From: Epiperipatus broadwayi
Taxonomy: Eukaryota; Onychophora; Udeonychophora; Euonychophora; Peripatidae
Reading direction: 5' to 3'
Length of the DNA: 64,000 nt
Assembly: GCA_028023455.1 (NCBI GenBank)
Contig: JAQFVV010006354.1
Location: 744,001-808,000, forward strand
Shown here: piece after piece, positions 23,194-34,600 of the stretch
How positions within the stretch are numbered: the first letter of the stretch is position 1
Layout: each line of letters starts with the position of its first letter
The notes under the pieces: generated by a model
Seen by the model: only the letters and a program-made list of their open reading frames with translations
The model's database searches: none
What the model was told of the DNA's origin: nothing
Translations under genes and position numbers: made by a program

Positions 23194-25646
23194 TATATAT
23201 ACAACTTAGTTATTAATAAGCATTAAAAAATTAAATAATAAAGTAGTATAAACATTTTATTATTGAACAAAAACAAGAGAAGCTATTTTTGTTAATAGAA
23301 AATATGAACATTTTATTTTTGAAAGGTTGAACTTTTAAAATGTATTTTTATCAAGTTGTTGCTAATGGACTTACCATAGTTAAAACAATTTTTTAAAAAT
23401 AAATTATTGTTCACATCATTAAAACAGAATTATTGTAACACCTATACAGATTCACTTGTAACCACTCAATTGGAAAATGCCTACAAATTTTTTTTATCTA
23501 TTTTAGTGAAAGAAATCAATTGTTTGATTATTTATATTTATTATAATTTATCATTAAACAAAAAAAGTGCAATATATGGTATAATGGTTTCAAAAAATTT
23601 ATCAAATAAACAATGTAATTGTAAATATTTCTTCCCTTAAGGAAATGTAAAATCAATTCTTAAACTCACTAGATACCTTACTATATAGCATGATTAAGTT
23701 TTTAAATTGAAATAACAAGCATACAAAAAATTCTATTACTGAGATTATGAATGCCACAAATTAAATAAACTACATTTATTTTGAATAAATTGCTAGGTTG
23801 GTCAACCTAGTTAAAATTGATTGTTATTTATCACATTACAGCCACCAAAGTCCGGAAAGTTAATATGTAAATAAAAATATAATAATTCAAATTTTTAGTA
23901 TTCTATTGTTCTTTTGTTAAACACAATTATATAGAAATCATTTTTTTTTTAATTAATTAATTTTATTTGGGAGAGGGGTCTTTTTCACATGATAAAAACA
24001 TTTAGATATTTTAAAAAATAAATTATTTTACTTGCAAATTAAAATTATACAAATTGGTATTTATAATGTAGAAATAATTAATTATTTATTATAAATATGA
24101 TTTTGAATCCATATTTGAAAAAACAAAATAAAATACATATAATGCAAAAAAAAATTTTTTAATGTTTTTTTATATATAATTTGTTAATAACATCAGCCTA
24201 ATTTTATTTTTTGTGAATTCTGATCCAATACATAAAAATTCTAATGAAAAGCTGATTTCACATTAACATGACCAGAATATTGCAAAATTTTGGGTAAAGA
24301 ACATAAGTGAAAAATTTACATTCCTGCATAATCAGTGATGCTAAAATTGTATTATTTCACATATGACATGATAGAGCTTATAAATTATAGAGGTTTGTCA
24401 AAAAAAAAAAATATATATATATAGTTTTATTTAGCATAAAATAAAATAATTACATGATTTTTGCAAAAGATATAGATTATGTAGGCGCAGGTTCCTGATA
24501 AATGCAAGACATTGTGCCATCATATTACACTCAGGCACGCTCTATTCATGAGACTAGGGATGCTAAAATTTAGTTTGCACAAAGATCCCTCTTACCCATG
24601 CGGTGGCTCTTTATGTATATGTTGATTCAATGCTATGTATATACATATAATGCTAATATTATCTTTTTCTTTTTATTGTAATATGACAAAATTTTTAACA
24701 GATTCTCTTTGAGTAAATAATATTTAAAAACCACTTATAAGTTTTAGTTTTAAAGTAAAAGTAAACTTTTAAGTATTAGCTTTGCTACAAAGAATAGATA
24801 AGAAAAATTGGTAAGAAACTGTGAGATAAAAAAAAAGTTGGTTTCAAAAGTCACTAGCTATAACTAATCTTTAGTAAATATCTCTCATTCTTATTTTACT
24901 TGAACACACAGACATACACATCGTCAAATCTTATTTTTAGATGCAGACGTTTTTTTTAGTGTGTTTTTTTAAAAAAAGTTTGAAGAGTCTTCAGTGTTAC
25001 AGTACATTAGTTAAACAAATATATATATATTTGGTTTATTGTCGAATCTTGGGCGTGATGAAAATAACGTCATCAAGTTATTTTTTTCAGAATTTTAATA
25101 AAAAATAGATTAATACTTGTTATTAATAAAATTAATGGCTAATAATGCTTTTATTGTATAATTAATTAATTGTAAATAATTAATCATATTAAAAAAATAG
25201 AAAAAAAATAATTATTCAAAGGATTACATAGTTTCCTTCCCTCAAACGTGAATTACTATAATATTTACACTGTATATAAATTATACTATACAATTTTATC
25301 ACGTTAATTAACTGATATTAATTTAATCATTCGTTAAGAGTAATGAAGTTATGAAATATCAATTGCAAAGATATTCTCTTTGACAAAATGAATTAACTCG
25401 CGCTCTCTGCTATCAATTACAGAACTTTGGAATGTTATATTTGGTAGTTTGTTTGTCAGTTCAGAATAGTCAAAATAAAGACAGTAGATATTAGTAAACA
25501 ATAAAAATCCTTAATGTTCAGTAAAAATTAAAAAAAATGTTAAAAGTCTTTTTGAATAATGCCTTGAAATATTTGAAATCAAGACAAAAATGAGTAATTA
25601 ATAATTTTTATGCAGTGTAATTTTTATTACAACACTCTTCTGCAAA
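23194..25646. other. AT-rich spacer
   Basis: No gene found. The + strand frame at 23,407-23,640 is AT-rich without motifs. A stretch around 24,480-24,640 is less AT-biased (GTAGGCGCAGG...CATGCGGTGGC) and could be a remnant of a repeat, but it matches nothing I can name. Confidence 0.45.
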
Positions 25647-25734
25647 GTAGAAAATGTTTTCTATTCACTTTTAACACCTTGTGGAGGACTGTAATCATAA
25701 ACATATGATCAAAGACATATGAAGAAGATCTATG

Positions 25735-25790
25735 ATCCCTAAGATGCATATTTTATGCTGAACCAGCACTCATCAGTTGATCCAGATCAC
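25735..25790 (-). ncRNA. Hammerhead-like core, left arm
   Basis: On the minus strand: CTGATGA (25,776-25,770), stem GTGC (25,769-25,766) with GCAT (25,758-25,755), but AAAA (25,754-25,751) where GAAA is required, followed by TATGCATC. The mutated GAAA box should inactivate this copy. Confidence 0.35.
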
Positions 25791-25991
25791 AATCTTTATG
25801 CGTATCTTTATCACTATTCAGTATATAAATAGACAACAAATTATTACAGTTTAATTAATTACTTTCAATAAGTGATTTGTATTGAAGTTGTGAGGGATGC
25901 AAATTTGACTCTTATCATTTAAATTGTAATAATTTGCTATCTACGTATATACTGAACATTGATAAAGATATGTGTAAGAGATTGTGATTTA

Positions 25992-26045
25992 GGCCAACTG
26001 ATGAGTGCAGGTTTAGCATGAAATGTGTATTTTGGGAATCATAGT
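25992..26045 (+). ncRNA. Hammerhead-like core, right arm
   Basis: CTGATGA (25,998-26,004), then a 4-bp stem GTGC (26,005-26,008) with GCAT (26,016-26,019) around the loop AGGTTTA, then GAAA (26,020-26,023). These are the conserved core boxes and stem II of a hammerhead ribozyme. Stem III and a cleavage triplet are ambiguous and stem I pairing is weak, so catalysis is not claimed. Confidence 0.4.
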
Positions 26046-26470
26046 TCTTTTTTACATGTCTTTGATCATATGTTTGTGATTACATCCCTCTACAAGATGT
26101 TAAAAGTGGATAGAAAACATGTCCTACCTAGTGTGAGAGTGGTGTAATGAAAATTAGACTACAGAAATAATATTCAGAAAAGTTTCATGGATATCTAAGC
26201 CAAAATTTTCCCAATATTATATAATTCATTTACAATAAAAAGAACCACAATGCATTGGGAACATTTACCATATGTATTTTAATAACTGAAGTTTATTTAA
26301 GTAGAATTTTATCAAGCACTATAAATTCTGAGATTATTGGTATTAAAAGAGCAAATTAATTATATTGGTGAAGATATCATCCTTGGAAGAAATAGAAGTT
26401 ATCCATTATTCAGCTTAAATTGATAAAAAATCAAGTCAGATGACCTAATTTTAATAAAGCTCCTATTTAC

Positions 26471-26706
26471 AAATGTTATATATAGAGTAAGTTAAAAACA
26501 AACTCTTATGAAGCTTCAAAAATACCCTCAACCTCAGACCGCGTTTCTCCTCTAGCATCAGTGAGGTGTAGGGAATAAAAATAGTTACATTGATAAAATG
26601 CTGACTAGTTCTAGTATTTTTTTCCCTACACCTCCTGATGCTAGAGGCAAACCGCTGAGGAGTTTTGCTTCATAGAGTTTGTTTAACCTCTATATAAACA
26701 TTATTC
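26471..26706. mobile_element. MITE-like inverted-repeat element
   Basis: Arms of about 100 bp are inverted: left TATATAGAG..GTTAAAAACAAACTC..ATGAAGC to CCTCTAGCATCAGTGAGGTG and TAGGGAA; right, reverse complement of the same with small changes (CCTCTAGCATCAGGAGGTGT, GAGTTTGTTTAAC, CTCTATATA). The spacer is about 40 bp. It is GC-richer than its surroundings and non-coding. Flanking duplication cannot be told apart from the arms. Confidence 0.65.
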
Positions 26707-27101
26707 AACTAACATTTATTATAGAAAAAAATTAAAAAAATGAGTAAAATTTATTTTTATTATAATAATTTCAATTCACATAATCACTTTTAAAATGTAT
26801 ACATTTTAATGACTATGAGAATTAATTAACTTTATAAGATTCAGATTAAATAATTTGATTAGCTTCCTAAGCTTTGTTTTGTTTAATGATTAAAAAAATA
26901 CCAACTAAAAGACCTCAAAATACAAATTTATAAAAAAGTGAAAATGTTATGTACTATGTTTTGAAGATTTATGAAACTCTGCATTTTCCATGGTAATGTT
27001 GAATGTTTCACCAAAAAAGCAAAACCATAGAAAAGTTATGCAAGCTCTTAAAGAAATTCCCAACTTTCTTGTTTTAAAATCATTTCTGATTTTGAAACAA
27101 C
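26707..27101. other. Spacer without recognised gene
   Basis: AT-rich. The open frames at about 26,947-27,210 on both strands overlap the SINE copy and have no known domain. Confidence 0.5.
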
Positions 27102-27215
27102 TTTTTTTTCCATATGTCATAGCATCGGCTGGGAAACAAACCCACAACAACTGTCTGCAGCCAACTCCTTGATTGCAAGGTGGCTGTGCTGACCTCTTGG
27201 CTAACAACACTTGAC
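27102..27215 (-). mobile_element. tRNA-derived SINE, copy 2
   Basis: Matches the copy at 11,747-11,862: box A-like TTAGCCAAGAGG (27,204-27,193), box B-like GGGTTTGTTTCCC (27,143-27,131), then GATGCTATGACATATGG and an A run (T on the + strand, 27,102-27,109). Divergence between the two copies is visible at many positions, including a box B damaged relative to the consensus. Confidence 0.6.
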
Positions 27216-27628
27216 TGCTTTAATGCAAATTGGATTATTCAATTTAAATTGAAACAAATAATACGATTCAATAAGATTGAAAATTTCACCACTAATAAGA
27301 AAACAATCTTTTTCAGAAATCACCATTTAATATTACTTTTTAAATTTATTTTGAAAAGTGTTGGATTTCATAATTCAGCAATTTGCAGACTCATTTTAAT
27401 TATTTACTTTTGCTTGTTTGTGAAACTATAATTAAATCTGTCTATTCTTATCAGAATTAACTATGGTATTAAACTTAGCAGCAATAAAACAATTTATTTT
27501 ATACTTTTATCCATTAGCATCCTGTTTATATCAGATATTAATTATAAAACTTCAGTTATTTTAAAGTTAGAAGTATATACTTTTATTTTTCTCCTTTACT
27601 TTCTCTGCATTTCTTCACATATTCATAT
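27216..27628. other. Spacer without recognised gene
   Basis: AT-rich, no motif found. Confidence 0.5.
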
Positions 27629-27893
27629 ATATTGCTTATAATAACTCATCTCATACACATTTTCATGCCAAATTTTTTTTAATAACACTTCTTTATTTTC
27701 CTGACAATTTTGACTGTCCAGCAGTCTTCATTAGAGCTCAATAAAAAGGCAACCTCTATTAGCTTGAGGTCACCTTTTTATTGAGCTCTGATGAAAACTG
27801 CTGGATAGTTGAAACTGTCAGAAAAATAAAGAAGTTTTATTAAACATTTTTTTGCATTAAAAGGTGTATGAGAGGAGTTATTATAAGCAATAT
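27629..27893. mobile_element. Near-perfect fold-back with PLE-tail-like arms
   Basis: Left arm 27,629-27,756 and right arm 27,765-27,893 are inverted copies around a loop of only about 8 bp. Shared parts: ATTGCTTATAATAACTC at the outside, then an AATAAAGAAG tail, CTGTCAG, a CTGCTGGA loop, GAGCTC and TTTTTATTGAGCTC near the centre. The right arm reads CTGATGA (27,788-27,794), stem AACT/AGTT (27,796-27,799 with 27,807-27,810), GAAAC (27,811-27,815), TGTCAG, AATAAAG. The left arm on the minus strand has CTAATGA, stem GACT/AGTC and AAAA. This is a hammerhead-like core followed by a PLE-type AATAAAG tail, present on both strands. Confidence 0.65.
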
Positions 27894-28265
27894 TATTTTA
27901 AAGTTGTTAAATATAAATACTGATAACTTTATTTTAATCTAATTAATTAAATATTTTATGAAATTTCAGAAAATATAAGCAGATTAAATACAGTTATTTC
28001 AATACCAAAGAATTATTAAAATAGATTGGCACCATCAAAGGTTGCTGTCGATAAATTATTATGATTAAAGAAGACAAAATATCAGTTTGTAATTAAAACA
28101 TTCTTAGTTTGTGATTCTATTTCTTTTATTGAAAATAAATTATTATTTTATTAAATTGTAAAGGTAGTAAAATATTATTAATAGTCATATATAAAATATT
28201 ATTTACATAATATATAATAAATTAAAATTGTTTACTACTATTTATTCTACACAAATAAAGCATGA
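27894..28265. other. Probable 3' flank of the PLE, AT-rich
   Basis: Homopolymer-rich DNA; nothing recognised. The PLE tail probably ends close to 28,240-28,280, where AATAAAGCATG (minus strand) occurs. Confidence 0.4.
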
Positions 28266-28861
28266 TAATTATATACAACAATTAGCCAAGCGCTTTCAGT
28301 ACTGTATACCAGAATCATGGTGACATACTGGAACTGAACGGTTAATATTCCAGTGCATGCTCAGTGGAACACTAGGGTTACACTGATTAATAACATTTTT
28401 AGATTTTGCAATAAACCAAGCCTCTTTCAACTTCCTTTTCCGATCATTTGACTCATTACACACAGTAGTAATATTTTGAGGATAAAACTCATGACCACAA
28501 TTACTTTCATGATTTGAAAAAAACAGAATTAACCTGCAAATAACTTTTAGATTTTTTGTACTGATTCGCCTTCGTTTCCCCAAAACAAATAGCATTACAA
28601 TCAATTTTTTTGCAAGTAATGGAATAAACCATTTCATACTTATTCATTTCTTCTACATTATCCTGTGAATTGTTTATTAATCTATTCAAAGACAAAGGGA
28701 AATGGAATCCTACATTATAATCTTCACTGACAATATTTTTTAATTTCTTACTTATAGGTGGCACATAAGCTAAAGAAAACCACTTTTTGACAACTTTATT
28801 ATTTATATCCACTTTATGTTTGAACTTTAAATTCTGATGAAACAAACACAATTATCTATGT

Positions 28862-30032
28862 CAGCATTTCCCAAACTTTTTTGTCTCGCGTACCACTTGG
28901 TAGTACATCACGCTAAATTGTACCACTTCATAAAAATGATTGTATTTCGTGAAATTTGTTATTGCGAGTATGTTATTTTATTTGCATTATATATGTTATA
29001 GGGTGACCAAGTATGTGTTCACATCACATAATGAGACAAATTACATTGAAACATGCCTAAACGTTACGTCGGATTATAAACTTACTGAAATTATAAACTC
29101 ACTGTAACATATATATATGTATTTGTTCAAAGTTTCATATTTATCTACTATTTTGTCATATTTCGTTTACTAATAAATGGTTTTAATAAAAACACAAAAT
29201 TATAAAAAAACAATTAATATATTTTCTTATCATAATCAAATATTTTTATAAAATAAATTTAATGAGATCCTTGTACTTGTTTCGAAGAACATAATTTTTT
29301 GAAATTTGGTTCAAAAAATGCGTTCAATCTGTTTCGATACTTATTTTTTTAAAAAATATATGAAGAAAAAACTCTTTCTACTAATTCCATACTAGTAAAC
29401 GGTAATAATAAATTAAGAGCTTTCTCAGAAAGTTGTTCATATTCTTTAATGTTTAATCAAAAATTCATTAGATTGTGTCGTTTGAATTCTACTTGTAAAG
29501 TTCTGTTACATGATAATTCTATTAAATTTTCCTTATCCTTTATTGATAACAATGTAGCTTTTTTTAAATTTTCTTCATAGAAGGGGTTTGAAATCCAATT
29601 ATCATTTGTGTTTTTGGGTTTTGGAAAATATTCCATGAAAGACAATTTTAATCCTGTTAAATGTGCTATTATATTTTTTATCTTGAGACAGACTAACCTT
29701 ATTTTCAAAGAAAAAAATATGTAGAGTTTCGAATACTTTCGGTTGATTGTTTTCGATACACAGTTTCCAAAAATCTAATTTATTAATTATACTTTCAATT
29801 TTATCATTAACATTAAAGATCGTTATCGACTGTACATATTAACAACTTTACTGTATAATATTATTAATTAAAATAATTTTTATGAATTATAGGAAAAAAC
29901 ATTTCTATGATATTTTTATGATTTAATTTTTTATTTTATTTATGTCCGCCATTATTGATTATTTTTCGTGTACCACCAACCAGCAACTCACGTACCACCA
30001 GTGGTATGCATACCACAGGTTGGGAAACACTG
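28862..30032. mobile_element. hAT transposon (ZBED/Charlie-like), 1,171 bp
   Basis: The left end CAGCATTTCCCAAAC and the inverted right end CAGTGTTTCCCAACC are hAT-type terminal inverted repeats. Both flanks are the same 8 bp, ATCTATGT (28,854-28,861 and 30,033-30,040), exactly the duplication size expected of hAT. Subterminal ends share GTACCAC-rich sequence (CGTACCACTTGG, GTACCACCAGTGG). The insertion interrupts the PLE on 28,266-30,820, so it is younger than that element. It is internally deleted and holds only a relic of the transposase C-terminus. Confidence 0.9.
29250..29800 (-). pseudogene. hAT transposase C-terminal relic
   Basis: On the minus strand, the frame 29,708-29,457 includes ISNPFYEENL and ELSCNRTLQVEFKRHNLMNF. 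Past its stop the string continues as EYEQLSEKALNLLLPF, TSMELVERVFSS and KYRNRLNAFF (about 29,430-29,300). These blocks are the conserved 'NPF', 'LxxxALxLLLPFxTxxxxExxFS' and 'KxRNRLN' parts of ZBED-type hAT dimerisation domains. Several stops break it, and the BED finger and catalytic D residues are absent. Confidence 0.75.
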
Positions 30033-30820
30033 ATCTATGTCATCTAGTCTTTTTATATCCCACCCCTATCAAATCATCCATATATTTATCAATATTATCT
30101 TTCATATCTGCCTCAAACTTACAAAGATGCAAATTACGATATAAAAAACATTTAAATCCAGCTATTTTATAATTCAAAGGAACATTCGATGATGGATGTA
30201 TAAAACCCCTTACATTCAATGGTTTAACAAACATTTTATACCCAAATATATTACAGCATTTATATACATTTACATCTAAATACTTTAACATACCATCATT
30301 TTCAAACTCAATAGTCCATGACAAACCAGAATTCTTATTTAATTCATTGAACATATTCACTATTACATCTTTTGAACCATACACAAAAACATCATCCACA
30401 TATCTTTTATATATTAAATCATAACTCCTTATAAATGGCTCCACGATATGTTTTTCTATTTCTGAAACATATAAACTACACACAATACCACTCACTGCTA
30501 ATCCCATTGGCCAACCATCTTTCATCCCCATTAATCCATTCCAACACATCCATAATAAATCTGGCTTTACAAGAGTCTGCATTATAATCCATCAAAAGTT
30601 TATTAATTACACTTATTGATTTATTACAATCCACTGATCCATACAACTCGCATACATCCAATGAAGCCATATAACCATCATCAAACACCTTGGCAGACTC
30701 CAAAATCTGAACAAATTGAAATGTAGAATTAATTATATATTCACCAAAAACCACCAAATCTTGTAACCATTTTGCAACCACTTGCAATGCTTTCTGAAAA
30801 TAACAACCCCCAAAATCCAT

Positions 30821-31137
30821 CAGCTATCTTAATGGAACATTAAGGACTTGTCTCATTGTTTATAATTAATGTTTATGTGCTCTCTTTATCATGCTTTATT
30901 CGTGTAGAATAATTTTCATTTTCTGACAGAGTTTTTATATTATTTATTTACTACTATTTAGTATATTTATTTTAATTAGTTATAATTCAAATAAAAATAC
31001 CATTTAACATACTTTTTATTATCATAACTTGAATTATAAAAAACCCAGTGATCTTTTAAAATATGTTTTCTTTATGTTTGGGACATTTAATTAGGAATTT
31101 TTTTGTATATAGTTTGTAACATTTAGCTTTTTTTTTA
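30821..31137. other. Spacer between PLE and LINE
   Basis: AT-rich, no gene. It ends in T-runs leading into the TTA tract, which on the minus strand is the LINE tail. Confidence 0.5.
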
Positions 31138-31148
31138 TTTTTTTTTTA

Positions 31149-31437
<289 letters not shown>

Positions 31438-31696
31438 GTTCCAATAAAGGCTTTATTGATCTCAATGGTTTACATAAGTTTACATCTAGAAAATTTCAAA
31501 TTTAACATACAATGAATGATATTAAGGTAAACACATATAAATGAATTTAGAGGTTACACTTTGTGGTTAATGGACTATAAGAATATAAAAAATAAAAAAG
31601 CAAAAATAATCAGAGTTCTAAAGTTTGAGGAGCTTATTTAGTTTTGTCCACATGTCACTTTGAATGTTAGTTGTATGATAGTTTTCTTTGCAGCAT

Positions 31697-34600
31697 TCAC
31701 AGCATTGATGGTTGTTTTAACAATGACCATGTTGCTGCATATAAGTGGGGGTTGGTTATTATTTTATCTCTATTTTGAATGTGTAGCAGTTTGTTGCTAA
31801 ATGTAGCTGGGTGTCGTCTGGTGTTATTGCCAATTAAGAAAGTACATCGGGTGCACCAGTATGCATATAGAACAAATGTGGCTGCCCTAATGCTAGGTAT
31901 TGATCTTCCCTGAAAAGCAGCTATTATGTGATTAATGATTGTACCCAGTTTTATGTAGGTGTTACACATCATCTGTCGTGTTTGGTTAAGTGCTACACAT
32001 TGATAAATAAAGTGGTCCAGTGTCTCTTCTGCTCGATGGCAGAGTCCACAGAAGGGGTCAATAGATATATACATTATTTTATGATAAAGAAAGTGGGTTG
32101 TTGGCAAGGCAATGAGATTGATTTTTATGATAAAATCAAAGTATTTGGGCTCTAGAGCCTATTTTTTATATTCCTTGAGTAGCCTCTTGTTGTTAATTCA
32201 TAGCATAGGTTGTATAACATTAGTATCTGCTTCTCTGTTTATTAAACCATAAATATCCCAGTATGAATACTTATGCAAATACTGTTCTGGAATCTTGTCT
32301 GTGGTTTTGCATTGGTATATAATGTTAGTGAAAAAAGAACCTTTTGGAGGTGGTCTATCTGTTGGAGTAACTTCTATCAAGTGGTTAAATTTTGGGTATT
32401 TGGCAAGTATTGTGATTATTGAGTTCCTTCACTTCTGTATATGAAAAACATTGATGTTGTGCAAGCCAAGTCCATTTTTTATTAGAGGTTAGCTAAGTTT
32501 TTTTGTGGAAATTGCTACTGTTTTTCTGGCCCAAAGTAGTTTATTATATATGGTTTTAATTTTTGAAATGAACCCCTTTGAGAATGAAATAACCGGTACA
32601 TAGTATGTTATTTTGGTTGTGATAAGCTGGTTAATTAACTGTACTTTGAAATATAGTGAAAGATATGCCTTGGACAAGGAGTTTATAATTTTTGTGGCTT
32701 CTTCTTTAAGTTTATTTTGGATATGGCATCTCATTCCTGTAATTCTCATATGAAATGGGAATCCAAGGAAAAAGTTTGGTTTTGATTTGTAAATTGATGT
32801 ACATGGTTTACCAGTGTATAGTGACCAGGCTGTGGTTTTTGCTGGATTAAATGTTAATTCATATTTTTGTGAATATTCTTGCAATATCTTTTGGAGTTGC
32901 GGTATTTGTTTTTTTGATGTTAGGAATATTGTAACATCATCCATATAGGCAATGCATGTAGTGCACTGTGTTGTGTCTGGTATCTTGATCCCAGTAAATG
33001 CATTTTGTATGCTTTTAATAAGGGGATTGATGTACAATATAAACAATAGTGAACTAAGAAGGGATCATTGGGATATAGATTTGGTGGGTGTGAAAGATGG
33101 TGAGTTTCTTCCATTTAAAGTTATATGGATCTCTCTGTTCAGAAGCAGGTTAGCAATTATATATAGGTGTTTTCTAGGAATTTCTGTGTCTTTTAGCATT
33201 TTCAGAAGTGTGTATATATTGACTGAGTCAAATGCAGCTTCTATGTCAAGCTGCATGACAATGGATCCTTATTTTTTCCACTGTTTTACTGTGGCTAGAA
33301 TTGCTTTGAAGAATAAGGCTGCTTCTGTTGTTGAAGAGTTTTTTTTTACATATTGTGCTTCGGAGATAAGTGGCATTATATATGGTTCAATTTCATCTTT
33401 AATAATTTTCTCCATAATTTTGATGGGCAAAGGTCCCATAGATATTGGCTGGAGGTCTGTAATAGGTGGGATACTTGCTTTCTTTTTATTATAGGGTACT
33501 ATGGCTATTGGATAGACACCCTCCATGGGTTGAATTTGTTGCACTAGATGGTTTGCTAACTGACACAAATATTCTGTTGTGAATTTACTTAGATGCTTTA
33601 ATACAAACAATGGGACTCCAGGACTACCTCGATGGCAAGTATTTCGAATAGTATTCAGTTTTGTTGTGAATAGATCTTTTGTGAATGGAGTTTTTGTCTC
33701 TGTAGGGCCAAACAGATTATGTGGTATTTTATATGGTTGTTTTTCTTGTAATTTCTGCTTAAAATATTCAAAAATTGGCATAATCATATTGTGTCCTGCA
33801 TATGTTCCACTATTTGTATATAGTGCCTATGGCACTTTTACATTTGGTTGGTTCCCGAGTGCCCATCTTATATAATCTCTTGTCCAAGTATGTGGCCTGG
33901 TTAGGCATACCTTGCTTTTCTTTATCTTCAGATAGTTTTTGAGTTCATCACATGCTTTATTGTATGCATGTGTAAGCTTGAATATATATTGCTGGGTGCA
34001 GTGTGATGGGTTAATCATGATTATTCTCTGGTGCAACTGATCTGTCAGAGACAAAAGTCTTGATGGTGGAGGTTGTTTTTTTGTTATATGGTTGATGTTA
34101 AAGGACAACATTCCCATAAATGCTAGATATTTTTGGACTGGGTTCAAAGTCATATCTTTGATTTTGTTTAGCATTATGTAGGTCTCAGAGAACAGAAATT
34201 CAGGGGTTGTTTCTGGGAGTAAAACTCTTATTGTTCTTGTAAGTGGAAAGGGTGATATTTGAATTTGGACACAATCAATTGTGACTATTTGAGCTGAGTG
34301 ATCGGAAAAAGTTGAGGGAGTTAGTTTTTTTTCAATGAGGTGGTGAAGCATTGGAGAATAAAAGCACAGATCAATAAGTGAAGAGAAGCGATTATTGTGG
34401 AAAGAGATGGCATCATCTGGCAAAAAACCTTGGCCACTCATTAGTGGTATGCTTATTCTGTGAAGCCAACGTTGGGTAAATTCCTGATATTTTAAATTAA
34501 AATCTCCAATTAAGACGGTTGGGTTTGAAGTTGTAGCTAACCATGAATTAATGTTTTCAATTATGGTATCTATTTTTTAATCCTGTAAAGGCATATATAC

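Larger units (their letters stand above)
25647..26130. mobile_element. Long fold-back element with paired hammerhead-like cores
   Basis: Arms of about 200 bp (25,647-25,858 and about 25,913-26,130) are inverted copies around a short loop of about 55 bp. Shared blocks include CACTTTTAACA, AAACATATGATCAAAGACAT, ACTCATCAGTTG, AATCACAATCT (inverted) and GTTCAGTATATA. The inner part of the right arm (ATTTGACTCTTATCATTTAAA to TTTGCTATCTACG) is homologous to 5,870-5,925 in the first fold-back. Each arm carries a hammerhead-like core, one per strand. No protein is encoded. Confidence 0.7.
28266..30820 (-). pseudogene. Penelope-like retroelement split by a hAT insertion
   Basis: The minus strand carries RT then endonuclease of a PLE. 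Segment 30,820-30,040 gives RT motif A (MASLDVCELYGSVD), motif B (DGWPMGLAVSGIVCSLYVSE) and the catalytic box KRYVDDVFVYG (about 30,408-30,376), followed by LKYLDVNVY. A frameshift lies between about 30,582 and 30,476. After the hAT insertion (28,862-30,032), segment 28,853-28,296 gives the connector KKWFSLAYVPPISKKLKNIV, a GIY-YIG-like MVYSITC..DCNAICFGETK (the usual YFGE tyrosine replaced by Cys) and the C-terminal NDRKRKLKEAWFI block. A second frameshift falls between 28,637 and 28,507. After the stop, the minus strand reads CTGAAAGCGCTTGG then AATAAAG, a PLE-style tail. The N-terminal part upstream of 30,820 is missing, apparently cut off near the neighbouring LINE. The copy is dead. Confidence 0.8.

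Noticed and set aside
26947-27431. Overlapping small frames on both strands near 27 kb
   Set aside because: They run through the SINE copy and AT-rich DNA and have no domain.
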